From positions 1 to 40,140 of IMG/VR virus record IMGVR_UViG_3300044692_000030: a stretch of DNA of 40,140 bases, one strand, 5' to 3'. Made by a program: the position numbers and the translations under genes. Positions 20,811 to 29,001 of the stretch are shown piece after piece (position 1 is the first letter of the stretch; the number at the start of each line of letters is the position of its first letter). Source of the stretch: a virus. The notes beneath the pieces are model-generated. The model had not been told where the DNA came from, made no database searches, and was given only the letters and a program-made list of their open reading frames with translations.

Positions 20811-21020
20811 TCAGTCCATCACCACCGCATACGGATACGGCAGCGGCCTGAGCATCCACCGCTGGCCGCGCTCCACGACGTGCGCCGGCATCGGGCCGTC
20901 GCCACGGGCCAGGGCAGCACGCACCCGGGCCGCCGCCAGGCGGATGGCCTCCGCGCGTTCGCGCTCGTCCCACGTGGGGGTGCCGAAGTGGTTGGGGCAG
21001 GAGACCACGGATAGATACAT
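20811..21020 (-). CDS. Small protein of unknown function before the packaging genes
   Basis: The ATG start at 21020 gives 69 residues. The start may instead be GTG 21008, because a promoter-like TTGACG/TATGTA pair places its -10 box on the ATG itself. The centre is helical (DERERAEAIRLAAARVRAAL), followed by HVVERGQRWMLRPLPYPYAV. It stands alone on the minus strand between the integrase unit and the virion operon, so it may be expressed separately, for example in the lysogen. Confidence 0.55.
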   Translation of the reverse strand: MYLSVVSCPNHFGTPTWDERERAEAIRLAAARVRAALARGDGPMPAHVVERGQRWMLRPLPYPYAVVMD

Positions 21021-21043
21021 ATCGATTTGTCTATGGGCGTCAA
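21006..21043 (-). promoter_or_regulatory. Minus-strand promoter candidate for the small gene at 20811
   Basis: On the minus strand TTGACG (21043-21038) is 16 bases from TATGTA (21021-21016). Transcription would begin near 21009, next to GTG 21008, giving a leaderless message. The rest of the gap up to 21103 holds a short palindrome GCATT-CCAA-AATGC (21052-21065) but no convincing plus-strand promoter. Confidence 0.4.
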
Positions 21044-21103
21044 CGAGCCCGGCATTCCAAAATGCGGGAAATGCGCTAACCTGTTGGCATGGGTCTAAAG
21101 TAG

Positions 21104-21361
21104 ATGGCTCGGGGCCGCAAGACCGGAGGGCGGAAAGCAGGCACGCCGAATCAGGTGACGGCGACCCTGCGCGACATGATCCTCGAAGCCCTGTCGAACT
21201 CCGGAGGCGTCGCCTACCTCACACGTCAGGCCGAGGACAACCCGACAGCCTTCCTCGCGCTCATCGGCAAAATCCTGCCGATGCAGGTCTCGAACGAGGG
21301 CGATGGGTCGGTGACGGTCATCTTCCACTCGGGCGTGCCGCGGCGCCAGAGCGATGGCTGA
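21104..21361 (+). CDS. Terminase small subunit-like protein
   Basis: The protein has 85 residues. The opening RGRKTGGRKAGTPNQVTATL is the typical start of short phage DNA-binding proteins placed before TerL, and the helical middle (LEALSNSGGVAYLTRQAEDN, PTAFLALIGKILPMQV) completes the family pattern. It would recognise phage DNA and hand it to the large subunit. It overlaps TerL by eight bases. No strong ribosome-binding site precedes it. Confidence 0.7.
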   Translation: MARGRKTGGRKAGTPNQVTATLRDMILEALSNSGGVAYLTRQAEDNPTAFLALIGKILPMQVSNEGDGSVTVIFHSGVPRRQSDG

Positions 21362-22700
21362 GCAGCGCCACGTGGAGATGGGCTACTCGCCTCGCCCGTG
21401 GCAGCGCGAGGTTCACTTGGGCCTCGACGGCAAGCGCTGGGGCGTGCTCGTGTGTCATCGCCGCGCCGGCAAGACCGTGCTGTCGGTCGCGCATATGATC
21501 GACCGCGCGGGGCAACTCACGCTGCCGGACGGCCGCTACTCGTACCTGGCGCCGCAGTTGAAGCAGGCGAAGGCGATCGCTTGGCACTATCTCAAGCGGT
21601 TCTGTTCGCAGTGCCCGGGCGCGGTCGTCTCCGAGGGCGAGCTCCACGTGACGCTCCCGCACAACCGCGCGCAGATCCGCATCCACGGCGGCGACAACCC
21701 CGACAGCCTGCGCGGCCCGTACACCGATGGCGTGATTCTCGACGAGGCCGCCGACCTCGACCCGGACCTGTGGGACTCGGTCCTGCGCCCGCAGCTGGCC
21801 GACCGCAACGGCTGGGCGTTGTTCCTCGGCACGCCCAAGGGCATCAACCTGCTCTCGCAGACCTACTTCGCCGCGCTGGAGCGCTCCGATTGGTACGCCG
21901 GGCTCTACACCGTGCGCCAGACCGATGCGCTGCCGGCCAAGGAAGTGGCCGACCTCGAGCGCGACATGACCTCGACGGCCTTCCGCCGCGAGTTCCTGTG
22001 CGACTTCAACGCCAGCGCGGATGATGTGCTGCTGAGCGTGGACGAGGTGGAGACCGCATCCAAGCGCAACTACAACGAGGGCGACTACCAGCACAGCGCC
22101 AAGGTGATCGGCGTGGACGTGGCGCGGCATGGCGACGACTCGACCGTGATCCAGCTGCGCCAGGGCGTCATGGCCTGGGAGCCGATCGAGCTGCGGGGCG
22201 CGGACGCCATGCAGGTGGCCGATCGCGTCGCGCACGAGATCAACGAGTGGAAGCCCGATGGCGTGTTCATCGACGGCACCGGCGGCTATGGTGGTGGCGT
22301 GATCGACCGCCTACGGCAGCTGGGCCACAAGGTCATCGACGTGCAGTTTGCGGGCACGCCCACGGACGCGAAGTTCCTCAACAAGCGCGCGGAGATGTGG
22401 TGGCAGATGGCGCAGTGGGTCAAGCGCCACGGCGCGATCCCGCCCGTGCAGCGCCTCAAGCTCGACCTGTGCGCGGCCACCTACGGCTACAACTCCTCGG
22501 ACAAGCTGGTGCTGGAATCCAAGGAGGCGATGAAGGACCGCGGCCTGCCCTCGCCGGACTTCGCCGACGCGCTGGCCGTGACGTTCTCGGCGCCGGTGCG
22601 CTCCGAGGACTTGCGGACGCGCGATCGCCTCATGCGCCAATCACAGAGCCACGCCCAGCGGTTCGACCCCCTGGCGCGCGTGCGTCACATCGGGAGATGA
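21354..22700 (+). CDS. terL: Terminase large subunit
   Basis: This 448-residue protein packages DNA into the prohead. The ATPase domain has Walker A HRRAGKT (residues 35-41) and Walker B VILDEAADLD at about 126, followed by the coupling FLGTPKGIN. The nuclease domain begins with VIGVDVARHGDDS at about 251, whose first Asp is the expected metal ligand, then FIDGTGGYGGG and a final PDFADALAVTF with Asp. Length is normal. The stop shares ATGA with the next gene. Confidence 0.9.
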   Translation: MAEQRHVEMGYSPRPWQREVHLGLDGKRWGVLVCHRRAGKTVLSVAHMIDRAGQLTLPDGRYSYLAPQLKQAKAIAWHYLKRFCSQCPGAVVSEGELHVTLPHNRAQIRIHGGDNPDSLRGPYTDGVILDEAADLDPDLWDSVLRPQLADRNGWALFLGTPKGINLLSQTYFAALERSDWYAGLYTVRQTDALPAKEVADLERDMTSTAFRREFLCDFNASADDVLLSVDEVETASKRNYNEGDYQHSAKVIGVDVARHGDDSTVIQLRQGVMAWEPIELRGADAMQVADRVAHEINEWKPDGVFIDGTGGYGGGVIDRLRQLGHKVIDVQFAGTPTDAKFLNKRAEMWWQMAQWVKRHGAIPPVQRLKLDLCAATYGYNSSDKLVLESKEAMKDRGLPSPDFADALAVTFSAPVRSEDLRTRDRLMRQSQSHAQRFDPLARVRHIGR

Positions 22701-23002
22701 CCATGTCCCTTGCTCGTTCACCAACAAGCGGACCGCCGGAGTTCGCCTGCGATCGCTGCAACATCGTGCAGAAGGGTGAGAACGTGCTGAACGCACCGTC
22801 CGGCTGGGCGCTGGTGCGGGAGATGAACGTTCCGATCCGGCATTACTGCAACGCCTGCGTGTCGCTGTTCCTCACCGAGGATCCGACCAGGCGTCTCCGG
22901 GATCAGCTGACGGAGGCCCGCATCGAGTGCCGCGTCCTCCGCCGGATGCTGCGGGAGGCGCGCGATGGCACGTTCGACGATCAGCCAGACGACGTGGACT
23001 AG
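22697..23002 (+). CDS. Small protein with two CxxC motifs
   Basis: The protein has 101 residues from ATG in ATGA. Another ATG two codons on is possible. CDRC at about 18 and CNAC at about 53 form a four-Cys zinc site. The C-terminal part is a charged helix (RDQLTEARIECRVLRRMLRE) and an acidic end. Its stop TAG shares the palindrome CTAG with the stop of the convergent gene. Function is unknown. Confidence 0.6.
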   Translation: MTMSLARSPTSGPPEFACDRCNIVQKGENVLNAPSGWALVREMNVPIRHYCNACVSLFLTEDPTRRLRDQLTEARIECRVLRRMLREARDGTFDDQPDDVD

Positions 23003-23235
23003 GATCGCTGAATCCGCTCCGTCTCCGCCACCCGCCGATCCACCGGCTGCGGGACCGTCGGCGTCGCATCCTCGAACTCCGCTGCCCGGTTGACCTCGGT
23101 GCCGGGCTTCGGCTCAAGCGCACCATGTGGAACCGACGGATAGGCCACCGGCGGAAGCGGCTTGCGGCAGTGGGGGCAGACGCGCAGGGCCTGGAAGCCG
23201 CGCGCGGGCGTCGGCTCCAGACCGCTGGGGGTCAT
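22999..23235 (-). CDS. Small protein with CPHC motif, minus-strand island
   Basis: ATG at 23235 (TGATG with the gene before) gives 78 residues. CPHCRKPLPP near residue 20 could be half of a zinc site. The rest is Pro/Val-rich and apparently disordered. It is on the strand opposite to the head operon and coupled to 23235-23630. Function is unknown. Confidence 0.52.
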   Translation of the reverse strand: MTPSGLEPTPARGFQALRVCPHCRKPLPPVAYPSVPHGALEPKPGTEVNRAAEFEDATPTVPQPVDRRVAETERIQRS

Positions 23236-23630
23236 CAGGTCCCGTAGAATCCGGGCGTGCCGTAGGCCCACGCCGCGGGCGCTGAGCCGCCGCTGGTGGC
23301 GTTGGCGCGCACGCGCACCTGCGGCAGCAGCGCCTTGTGCAGGTACTGCCGCGAGATCACCGTGCTCCCGGTCGGGATGGTCAGGGTGATGGTGGCCTTC
23401 GTGCTGTAGGCGCCGCCGTAGCTCGCCTCTTGGATCAGGAAGGTCCACGCGCCGCCGGCCTGGCTGTCGGTCACGGCGAGGCGGATCATCAGCTTCCAGG
23501 GGTACTGGCCCTGGTTGGCCTTGCTGCCGTTCTGGCCGGTGCGCAGGCCCTCGGCATTGACGAGGTCATTGCCGTTGGCCGCGCTGGTGACGTTGTAGAG
23601 AAAGACGTGCTCGAATCGGCCTGAGGGCAT
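23235..23630 (-). CDS. Beta-rich protein on the minus-strand island, possible capsid- or surface-related
   Basis: The protein has 131 residues. A strong ribosome-binding site (GGAGG) lies upstream of the ATG. The sequence is Gly/Asn/Thr-rich with many beta strands (FEHVFLYNVTSAANGNDLVN, TITLTIPTGSTVISR) and no membrane segment. It looks like a structural or decoration protein but is transcribed against the head operon, so it may be a moron expressed on its own. No family is recognised. Confidence 0.62.
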   Translation of the reverse strand: MPSGRFEHVFLYNVTSAANGNDLVNAEGLRTGQNGSKANQGQYPWKLMIRLAVTDSQAGGAWTFLIQEASYGGAYSTKATITLTIPTGSTVISRQYLHKALLPQVRVRANATSGGSAPAAWAYGTPGFYGT

Positions 23631-23714
23631 GGTGCCTCCTATCCGTCGTTGGCGGTCAGGCCTCGCTCTACGCATGACGGGGCGGAATTGCAATTTTCCC
23701 CCGCGCGTGCTATG

Positions 23715-23732
23715 ACTCCAACGGATTGGAGT
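23715..23732 (+). promoter_or_regulatory. Hairpin covering the GGAG before the acetyltransferase gene
   Basis: ACTCCAA (23715-23721) and TTGGAGT (23726-23732) form a perfect 7-bp stem with a CGGA loop. The GGAG in the right arm is the only ribosome-binding-like sequence before ATG 23744, at a long spacing of 12 bases. The stem could block or position the ribosome, or be a DNA operator in the divergent gap 23631-23743. Confidence 0.45.
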
Positions 23733-23743
23733 TCTGCCCATCC

Positions 23744-24214
23744 ATGGGAACGGCAACTGCGACCATCCAGCGCGAGGGCCTGAGCGACGCGCTGTGGGAT
23801 GAGCTGCTGCCGCTCTTGAAGCGGCACTGGGCCGAGGTCGCGCACTACGCCGATGTCCCGCTGGCGCCGAACTGGGAGCGGTACGCGCAACTGGAGGCTC
23901 GGCGCGCGCTGCGCGTGTGGACCGTCCGCGATGGCGGGGCGCTGATCGGCTACCTGGCGATGATCGTCGGGCCGCACCTGCACTACGACCTGCTGGTGGC
24001 GAATCAGGACGTGCTGTACGTCGCGCCCGAGTACCGGCGCTCGTCGCTCGGCGGCGACCTGATGACGCACGCCGAGACCGCGCTCAAGGCCGAGGGCGTG
24101 CAGTTGATCATCCAGCACTCGAAGGCCAACCCCGCGCGCACCATCGCGCCGTTCCTGGTCCGCCAGGGCTATGAACTGATGGACCACATCTACGTGAAGC
24201 GGCTGGGGGCCTGA
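23744..24214 (+). CDS. GNAT-family N-acetyltransferase
   Basis: The protein has 156 residues. The order of elements fits the GNAT fold: N-terminal helix (LSDALWDELLPLLKRHW), strands (ALRVWTVRDGGALIGYLAMI), the acetyl-CoA loop EYRRSSLGGDLM (R-x-x-x-x-G pattern) at about 100, and a C-terminal strand (GYELMDHIYVKRLG). It would acetylate an amine of an unknown target. Such genes are common next to portal genes in podoviruses. Its stop shares TGATG with the next gene. Confidence 0.78.
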   Translation: MGTATATIQREGLSDALWDELLPLLKRHWAEVAHYADVPLAPNWERYAQLEARRALRVWTVRDGGALIGYLAMIVGPHLHYDLLVANQDVLYVAPEYRRSSLGGDLMTHAETALKAEGVQLIIQHSKANPARTIAPFLVRQGYELMDHIYVKRLGA

Positions 24215-24498
24215 TGGCGATTACCGCGGGCGTCGCCGAGGTCGTCATCGCCGCGGGCGCGACCGCGTACGGCGTGCACGAGCAGCGCAAGGCCGCCGAG
24301 GAGGCGATGGCTGCCGCCAAGCCGCCGGAACTGCCCAAGCAGCCGCTGGGCGCCGAGCAGTCCGCCGCCGCGCAGGTCGCACGCGCGGACCTGTTGAGCC
24401 AGAGCGCGGGCGGCACGGTGCTGAGCGAGAAGCGCAGCGGCAGCGCCGGCATGGGCACCGCGGTCAAGCCGCCGGCTACGCTCCTGGGGACGGGCTGA
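24214..24498 (+). CDS. Small virion-operon protein with hydrophobic N terminus
   Basis: The protein has 94 residues. Residues 3-20 (ITAGVAEVVIAAGATAYG) are hydrophobic, then a helical and Ala/Gly-rich region follows (EQRKAAEEAMAAAK). The end (SGSAGMGTAVKPPATLLGTG) is flexible. It sits between the acetyltransferase and the portal genes, where podoviruses often keep short virion-associated peptides. Function is unknown. Confidence 0.55.
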   Translation: MAITAGVAEVVIAAGATAYGVHEQRKAAEEAMAAAKPPELPKQPLGAEQSAAAQVARADLLSQSAGGTVLSEKRSGSAGMGTAVKPPATLLGTG

Positions 24499-24501
24499 GC
24501 C

Positions 24502-26271
24502 ATGGTCGCCGCGGTCACGGGTCAGGTGCAGACGAACTCGCCGGGCTTCGACGTCCGCGACTACGTCATGCTGCGCCAGTACTACGAGGCGCTGCGATCG
24601 CAGAAGCTGGGCGAGCGCTCGACGTGGGATCCACACTGGGACCAGCTGCGCGCGTACTTCGAGCCGCGCGGCACGCGGTTCAACACCAGCGACGCCAACC
24701 AGGGCAGCCGCCAGGACTACGAGATCATCAACGAGGAGGGCATGCTCGCCCTCGACATCCTCGCGAGTGGCATGCTCACCGGGATGTCCAACCCGACGCT
24801 GGAGTGGTTCAAGATCGGGCTCGAGGACGAGGCGGCGAACAAGCTGCCGGCCGTGCGCCAGTGGTGCGAGGACGTGGAGGACATCCTCCGCCGCATCTTC
24901 GTGAAGTCGAACTTCTACCAGACGCTCCTGCAGTTCTACCGCGAGCAGGGCCTGTACGGCACCAGCGCGTTCCTGATCGAAGAGGACCGCGATCCGGACC
25001 CGCGGCGCAACGCCACCATCCGCTGCATCCCGTACCCGATCGGCGAGTACTCGCTGGGGCTGGACCAGCAGCTGCGCGTGGACCTTGCCATCCGCGAGGT
25101 GTCGATGACGGCGCGGCAGGTGGTCGAGAAGTACGGCTACGACCGCGTCTCGCGCTCGACCCGCACGCTCAACGACTCGCCCTCGGGCGGTGTGAAGGAG
25201 CAGCGCCGGCGCATCGTGCACATCATCCACCGCAACACCTACCTGGGCGATCAGGCCGACCGCCTGGTGAAGATGCCGTGGGTGTCGTGCCAGTACGAGC
25301 TCGACAGCTACGACCAGGACACGGCCATCACCAAGTGCGCGGGCTACTGGGAGAACCCGCTGATCGCCGGCCGGTGGTACGTCAACGGCGAGAACGCCTA
25401 TGGCGAGTCGCCGGCCATGCGCGTGCTCGGCTCGAACAAGTCGCTGCAGTCCTACGAGGACCGGCAGGCGCTGGGCCTCGAGCGCATGATCAACCCGACC
25501 ATGCTCTCCGGCGCGGACGTGGACACCTCGCGCTACGCCGCGCTGCCGGGCGACATCATCCCGGTGGACGCACAGGACGTCACCAAGGTCTTCGCGCCCG
25601 CCTATCAGATCGACTTCGGCAAGGCCGCGGAGGTCGTCGAGCAGAAGATCGCGCGCATCGTCGACCGCATCAAGCGCGGGCTGTTCGTCACCGCCTTCCA
25701 GGCCATCACCGACCTGGACCGCCGGCAGATGACCGCCGAGGAGACGCGCGCGCGCATCAACGAGCAGATCCAGATCCTCGGCCCGGTGGTGGAGCGCAAC
25801 GTCGAGGAGTCGCTGACGCCCGCAGTCGTGCGCACGCTCGGGATCGCGTTCCGCAAGCAGATGCTGCCGCCGATGCCCAAGGAGATGCACGGCGCGCGCA
25901 TGAAGATCGGCTTCGAGTCGATCCTGGCGGCGGCGCAGCGCATGAAGCGCGGGACCAACATCACCACGTTCTTCGCGTGGATCGGCCAGGAGGTCGCGGT
26001 CGATCAGGGCATCATGGACAACGTGGACATCGACGAGGCCGCGCGCGAGCTCGCCGACATCTACCAGGTGCCGAACAAGATCCTGCGCAGCGAGGACGAG
26101 GTCGCCAAGATCCGCAAGAGCAAGGCCGAGCAGCAGGCGGCTGCCCAGCGCGCCGAGCAGGCGCCCAAGCTCGCGCAGGCGGCGCAGACCATGGCGAGCA
26201 TTCCCGCGGACGGCGGGGCCAACTCGCTCTTGAGCAAGGTCATGCCCGCGATGGCCGGAGGTCAGCAGTGA
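24502..26271 (+). CDS. Portal protein (head-tail connector, T7 gp8-like)
   Basis: This 589-residue protein forms the dodecameric ring through which DNA enters. The N-terminal part (QLRAYFEPRGTRFN, ALDILASGMLTGMSNPTLEW, FYREQGLYGTSAFLIEED) matches head-tail connecting proteins of podoviruses. The stem and clip region (KIARIVDRIKRGLFVTAFQA, MTAEETRARINEQI) is also typical. The C-terminal 80 residues are Gln/Ala-rich and coiled. Length matches the family. Confidence 0.88.
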   Translation: MVAAVTGQVQTNSPGFDVRDYVMLRQYYEALRSQKLGERSTWDPHWDQLRAYFEPRGTRFNTSDANQGSRQDYEIINEEGMLALDILASGMLTGMSNPTLEWFKIGLEDEAANKLPAVRQWCEDVEDILRRIFVKSNFYQTLLQFYREQGLYGTSAFLIEEDRDPDPRRNATIRCIPYPIGEYSLGLDQQLRVDLAIREVSMTARQVVEKYGYDRVSRSTRTLNDSPSGGVKEQRRRIVHIIHRNTYLGDQADRLVKMPWVSCQYELDSYDQDTAITKCAGYWENPLIAGRWYVNGENAYGESPAMRVLGSNKSLQSYEDRQALGLERMINPTMLSGADVDTSRYAALPGDIIPVDAQDVTKVFAPAYQIDFGKAAEVVEQKIARIVDRIKRGLFVTAFQAITDLDRRQMTAEETRARINEQIQILGPVVERNVEESLTPAVVRTLGIAFRKQMLPPMPKEMHGARMKIGFESILAAAQRMKRGTNITTFFAWIGQEVAVDQGIMDNVDIDEAARELADIYQVPNKILRSEDEVAKIRKSKAEQQAAAQRAEQAPKLAQAAQTMASIPADGGANSLLSKVMPAMAGGQQ

Positions 26272-26582
26272 CGATGCCCGCCGGAGTCATTCGCGTGGAC
26301 GATCACCAGAAGCGCGAGGCTGAGGACGCCGGCACGTTCACCCTCAAGTGGGACCTCGAAGGCCAGGGCCAGCAGGGCCAGCAGGTCAAGTGCGGCTGCT
26401 TCTTCCCCCGGTCGATCACCTCGACGGGCCCGGTGCTGTTGGAGGGCTCGAACGGCGGCGATTGGTTCCCGCTCGCGCAACTGGACAAGCCGGGCGTGGT
26501 GGCCGTGGCGATCAGCACGCGCTACGTCCGCCCGCAGTGCCTGGGCCTCAAGGCGCGCGTGTTCCTGTTCCTGAGCCGCTGA
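26268..26582 (+). CDS. Small virion-operon protein, 104 residues
   Basis: The GTG start at 26268 overlaps the portal stop (GTGA). ATG 26274 is the alternative. The protein is beta-rich (GPVLLEGSNGGDWFPLAQ, VVAVAISTRYVRPQCLGLKA) and may bind the virion or a capsomer. No family is recognised. Confidence 0.55.
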   Translation: MTMPAGVIRVDDHQKREAEDAGTFTLKWDLEGQGQQGQQVKCGCFFPRSITSTGPVLLEGSNGGDWFPLAQLDKPGVVAVAISTRYVRPQCLGLKARVFLFLSR

Positions 26583-26583
26583 C

Positions 26584-27054
26584 GTGGCGGTCGATCCGCT
26601 GAATCCCCTGGCGGAGGACAGCGCCCCGCTGCCGAGCGAGACCGCGCCGCCCGAGAAGCCCGACGCCAAGCCCAAGCGCATGTCGCCCCAGGAGCGCCGC
26701 GCGCTGCGGGCGCACAACCACCTGGTGCGGATGCTCAACGACGAGGACGGGCGCGCGGTCATCATGCGCATCATCCTCCGCTGCAACCCCTACGCGCAGA
26801 ACCGGCAGGCAACGGACTTCGCGCGCGGGGTCGCCGAGGGCGAGCGCCGCGTCGGGACGTGGCTGATCGGGCTCATCACCAAGGCCGACCCGCTGGGGTA
26901 CGCCAAGCTGCTGGACGACCATGTCGCGCGCGAGACCCAGTACCGCGACGAGGATGCGCTGATCCTGGCGAACGAGGCCAAGGATGTGGCGGCGGCCGAC
27001 CCCTGGCACCGCCGGCTGTGGCGGACGGTCACCGGGAGTACGGGGAAAAGTTGA
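26584..27054 (+). CDS. Bbp19-like phage protein
   Basis: The protein has 156 residues from GTG. The core MLNDEDGRAVIMRIILRCN, FARGVAEGERRVGTWLIGLI and TKADPLGYAKLLDD follows the Bbp19 pattern found between portal and scaffold genes in podoviruses. The N-terminal 35 residues are Pro-rich and flexible. The family has no firmly known role, and its position suggests head assembly. Confidence 0.7.
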   Translation: MAVDPLNPLAEDSAPLPSETAPPEKPDAKPKRMSPQERRALRAHNHLVRMLNDEDGRAVIMRIILRCNPYAQNRQATDFARGVAEGERRVGTWLIGLITKADPLGYAKLLDDHVARETQYRDEDALILANEAKDVAAADPWHRRLWRTVTGSTGKS

Positions 27055-27088
27055 CGCCGGAAACGCGCGTGCGTAAAGCGCGGGGTAT

Positions 27089-27832
27089 ATGCCCGACAGC
27101 GCGACGCTCGAGACGCCGGCACCGACTACGCAGACCGCGGCCCCCGCCGCTCCGCCTGCGCCTGCCGCGCCTCCGGCTCCCGCTGCTGCGACCCCGACCC
27201 CCGCCGCCCCTGCTGCCGCGGCGCCGACCCCGGCGGCCAACGTGGCGCCCAGCCAGACCGCCGCCCCGGCAACCGCGCCGGCCGGCTCGGTCCTGTCCGA
27301 GAAGCCGACGCAGAGCGCCGACAGCAAGGCCACCGCCGCCGCGGCGACCGATGCCGCCAAGGCCGCAGCCGCGCCCGCCGACTACCAGCTGGCGGTGCCG
27401 ACCCGCGAGGTCGACGGCAAGGCCGTGCCGCTGCTGCCCGAGCCCTACGTGGCTGAGCGCGCCAAGTTCTTCAAGGCGTCCGGGCTGAACGAGGCGCAGG
27501 CCAAGGCGATGATCGCCTCGGATGCCGCGCAGCTGAGCGCGACCGCCGACGCGCTGCGCTCGGAGCTGATCAAGCATCCCGAGCTCGGCGGCCTCAAGAT
27601 GGACCAGACCATCGCGCGGACCAAGCAGGTGCTGGCCCAGCATCTCCCGCAGGACGTGCGCGCGGCCGTCGCCTCCAGCGTGTTCGCCAACCACTGGGTG
27701 CTGCACCACCTGTGCGCCGTGATCGCCCGCCTGACGCCCGCCGAGGACGTCGCGCCCAACGGTGGCGGCGCCGCTCCGCAGGCTGCCCCCACCGCCGCCC
27801 AGGCGCTCTGGCCCCACCTCTACCGCAAGTAA
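27089..27832 (+). CDS. Scaffolding protein
   Basis: The protein has 247 residues. The first ~85 are an Ala/Pro/Thr-rich disordered tail. The core is helical (YVAERAKFFKASGLNEAQAK, AMIASDAAQLSATADALRSE) and resembles podovirus scaffold proteins, which guide capsid assembly and then leave. A helical end (VAPNGG...QALWPHLYRK) could bind the capsid protein. It lies directly upstream of the major capsid gene. Confidence 0.72.
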   Translation: MPDSATLETPAPTTQTAAPAAPPAPAAPPAPAAATPTPAAPAAAAPTPAANVAPSQTAAPATAPAGSVLSEKPTQSADSKATAAAATDAAKAAAAPADYQLAVPTREVDGKAVPLLPEPYVAERAKFFKASGLNEAQAKAMIASDAAQLSATADALRSELIKHPELGGLKMDQTIARTKQVLAQHLPQDVRAAVASSVFANHWVLHHLCAVIARLTPAEDVAPNGGGAAPQAAPTAAQALWPHLYRK

Positions 27833-27908
27833 CCGCCTCCTCCGCTCTTTCTCGTCCCGCCCGCACTCACTCCATTTTGCCGCATAGCCGCGGCCAGGGA
27901 GTTCTCAG

Positions 27909-28961
27909 ATGGCTGCCACCGTTGGCGCGAACGTCTACACGCTCATGGACTGGGCGAAGACCCGCGCTCCCAACTTCGAGTCCGCGTACATCGCTCAGCT
28001 GCTCGCGCAGTCGAACGAGATCATGTACGACATGACCTACATCGAGGGCAACCTCCCGACGGGTCACATGATCGTGCAGCAGACCGGGCTGCCGACCACG
28101 TACCTGCGCCAGGCCAACCAGGCGGTGCAGGTCTCGCGCGGCCAGACCAGCCAGATCGAAGAGGGAATGGCCATCTTCGAGACGTGGATGGAGATCGACC
28201 ATCTCATCCGCGACCTGCACGGCGACGCCGGGCAGTTCATGTTCGAGCAGTCGCGCGGCTACTTCGAGTCGATGATCCAGCGCTTCTGCAAGTCGTTCTT
28301 CTACGGCGACCCGAGCGTGGACGCCCGCGACTTCCTCGGCCTCGCGCCGCGGTACTCGACGGTGACCGGCACGAACGCGGCCAACGCGCAGAACGTGCTC
28401 GACGGCGGCGGCACCGGCTCGGTGAACACCAGCATCTGGCTGCTCACCTTCGGCCCGACCGCGCTCTCGATGTTCTACCCCAAGGGCTCGGCCGCGGGCA
28501 TCAAGCACCAGTCGTTCCCGAACACCGTCATCCAGGGCTCGACCGGCATCGGCGGCACGCGCATGGTCGTCCAGCAGGACCAGTGGCAGCTGCAGGCCGG
28601 CATGGCTCTGACCGACTGGCGCTGGTGCGTGCGCGGCGCGAACATCGACAGCGCCAAGCTCAAGAGCCAGGTCGGCGCCTGCGACCTCGTTGAGCTGATG
28701 ATCGACATGATGGAGCGCATCCCGTCGCAGGCGGATCCGCCGCTCGAGACGGGCAACCCGCTGACCTCGAACATGGTCCCGGGCAAGCGCATCTGGGTGA
28801 TGAACCGCCCGACCCGCGCGGCCCTGCGCAAGCAGGCGCTCGCCAAGTCGGCGAACACCATCACCTACGAGAACATCGCCGGGCGGAAGGTGATGCACTT
28901 CATGGACATCCCGATCCGCAACTCGGACCAGATCACCAACGCCGAGGCCCAGCTCACCTGA
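27909..28961 (+). CDS. Major capsid protein
   Basis: This 350-residue protein builds the head shell. The sequence pattern (LMDWAKTRAPNFESAYIAQL, GNLPTGHMIVQQTGLPTTYL, FYGDPSVDARDFLGLAPRYS) is that of podovirus capsid proteins of the Bcep22/Bbp type, with an HK97-like fold expected. GGAG precedes the ATG. It lies between scaffold and cement genes. The 76-base gap upstream (27833-27908) is mildly AT-richer and holds no other gene. Confidence 0.88.
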   Translation: MAATVGANVYTLMDWAKTRAPNFESAYIAQLLAQSNEIMYDMTYIEGNLPTGHMIVQQTGLPTTYLRQANQAVQVSRGQTSQIEEGMAIFETWMEIDHLIRDLHGDAGQFMFEQSRGYFESMIQRFCKSFFYGDPSVDARDFLGLAPRYSTVTGTNAANAQNVLDGGGTGSVNTSIWLLTFGPTALSMFYPKGSAAGIKHQSFPNTVIQGSTGIGGTRMVVQQDQWQLQAGMALTDWRWCVRGANIDSAKLKSQVGACDLVELMIDMMERIPSQADPPLETGNPLTSNMVPGKRIWVMNRPTRAALRKQALAKSANTITYENIAGRKVMHFMDIPIRNSDQITNAEAQLT

Positions 28962-29001
28962 GCGCGGGCAGCCCTCGCCACCCTTCGACAAGGCAACACC
29001 C

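Noticed and set aside
21021-21103. Plus-strand promoter for the packaging operon
   Set aside because: No convincing -35/-10 pair with proper spacing was found. Only the minus-strand pair and a short palindrome stand out.
24190-25890. Minus-strand open frame of 566 codons under the portal gene
   Set aside because: It is a low-complexity mirror (Arg, His, Val, Leu-rich) of the portal coding sequence. GC-rich genes often leave the antisense frame open.
24624-26267. Plus-strand open frame within the portal gene
   Set aside because: It is Arg/Gly/Pro-rich without any domain, and only its last part (from 26268) is a supported gene.
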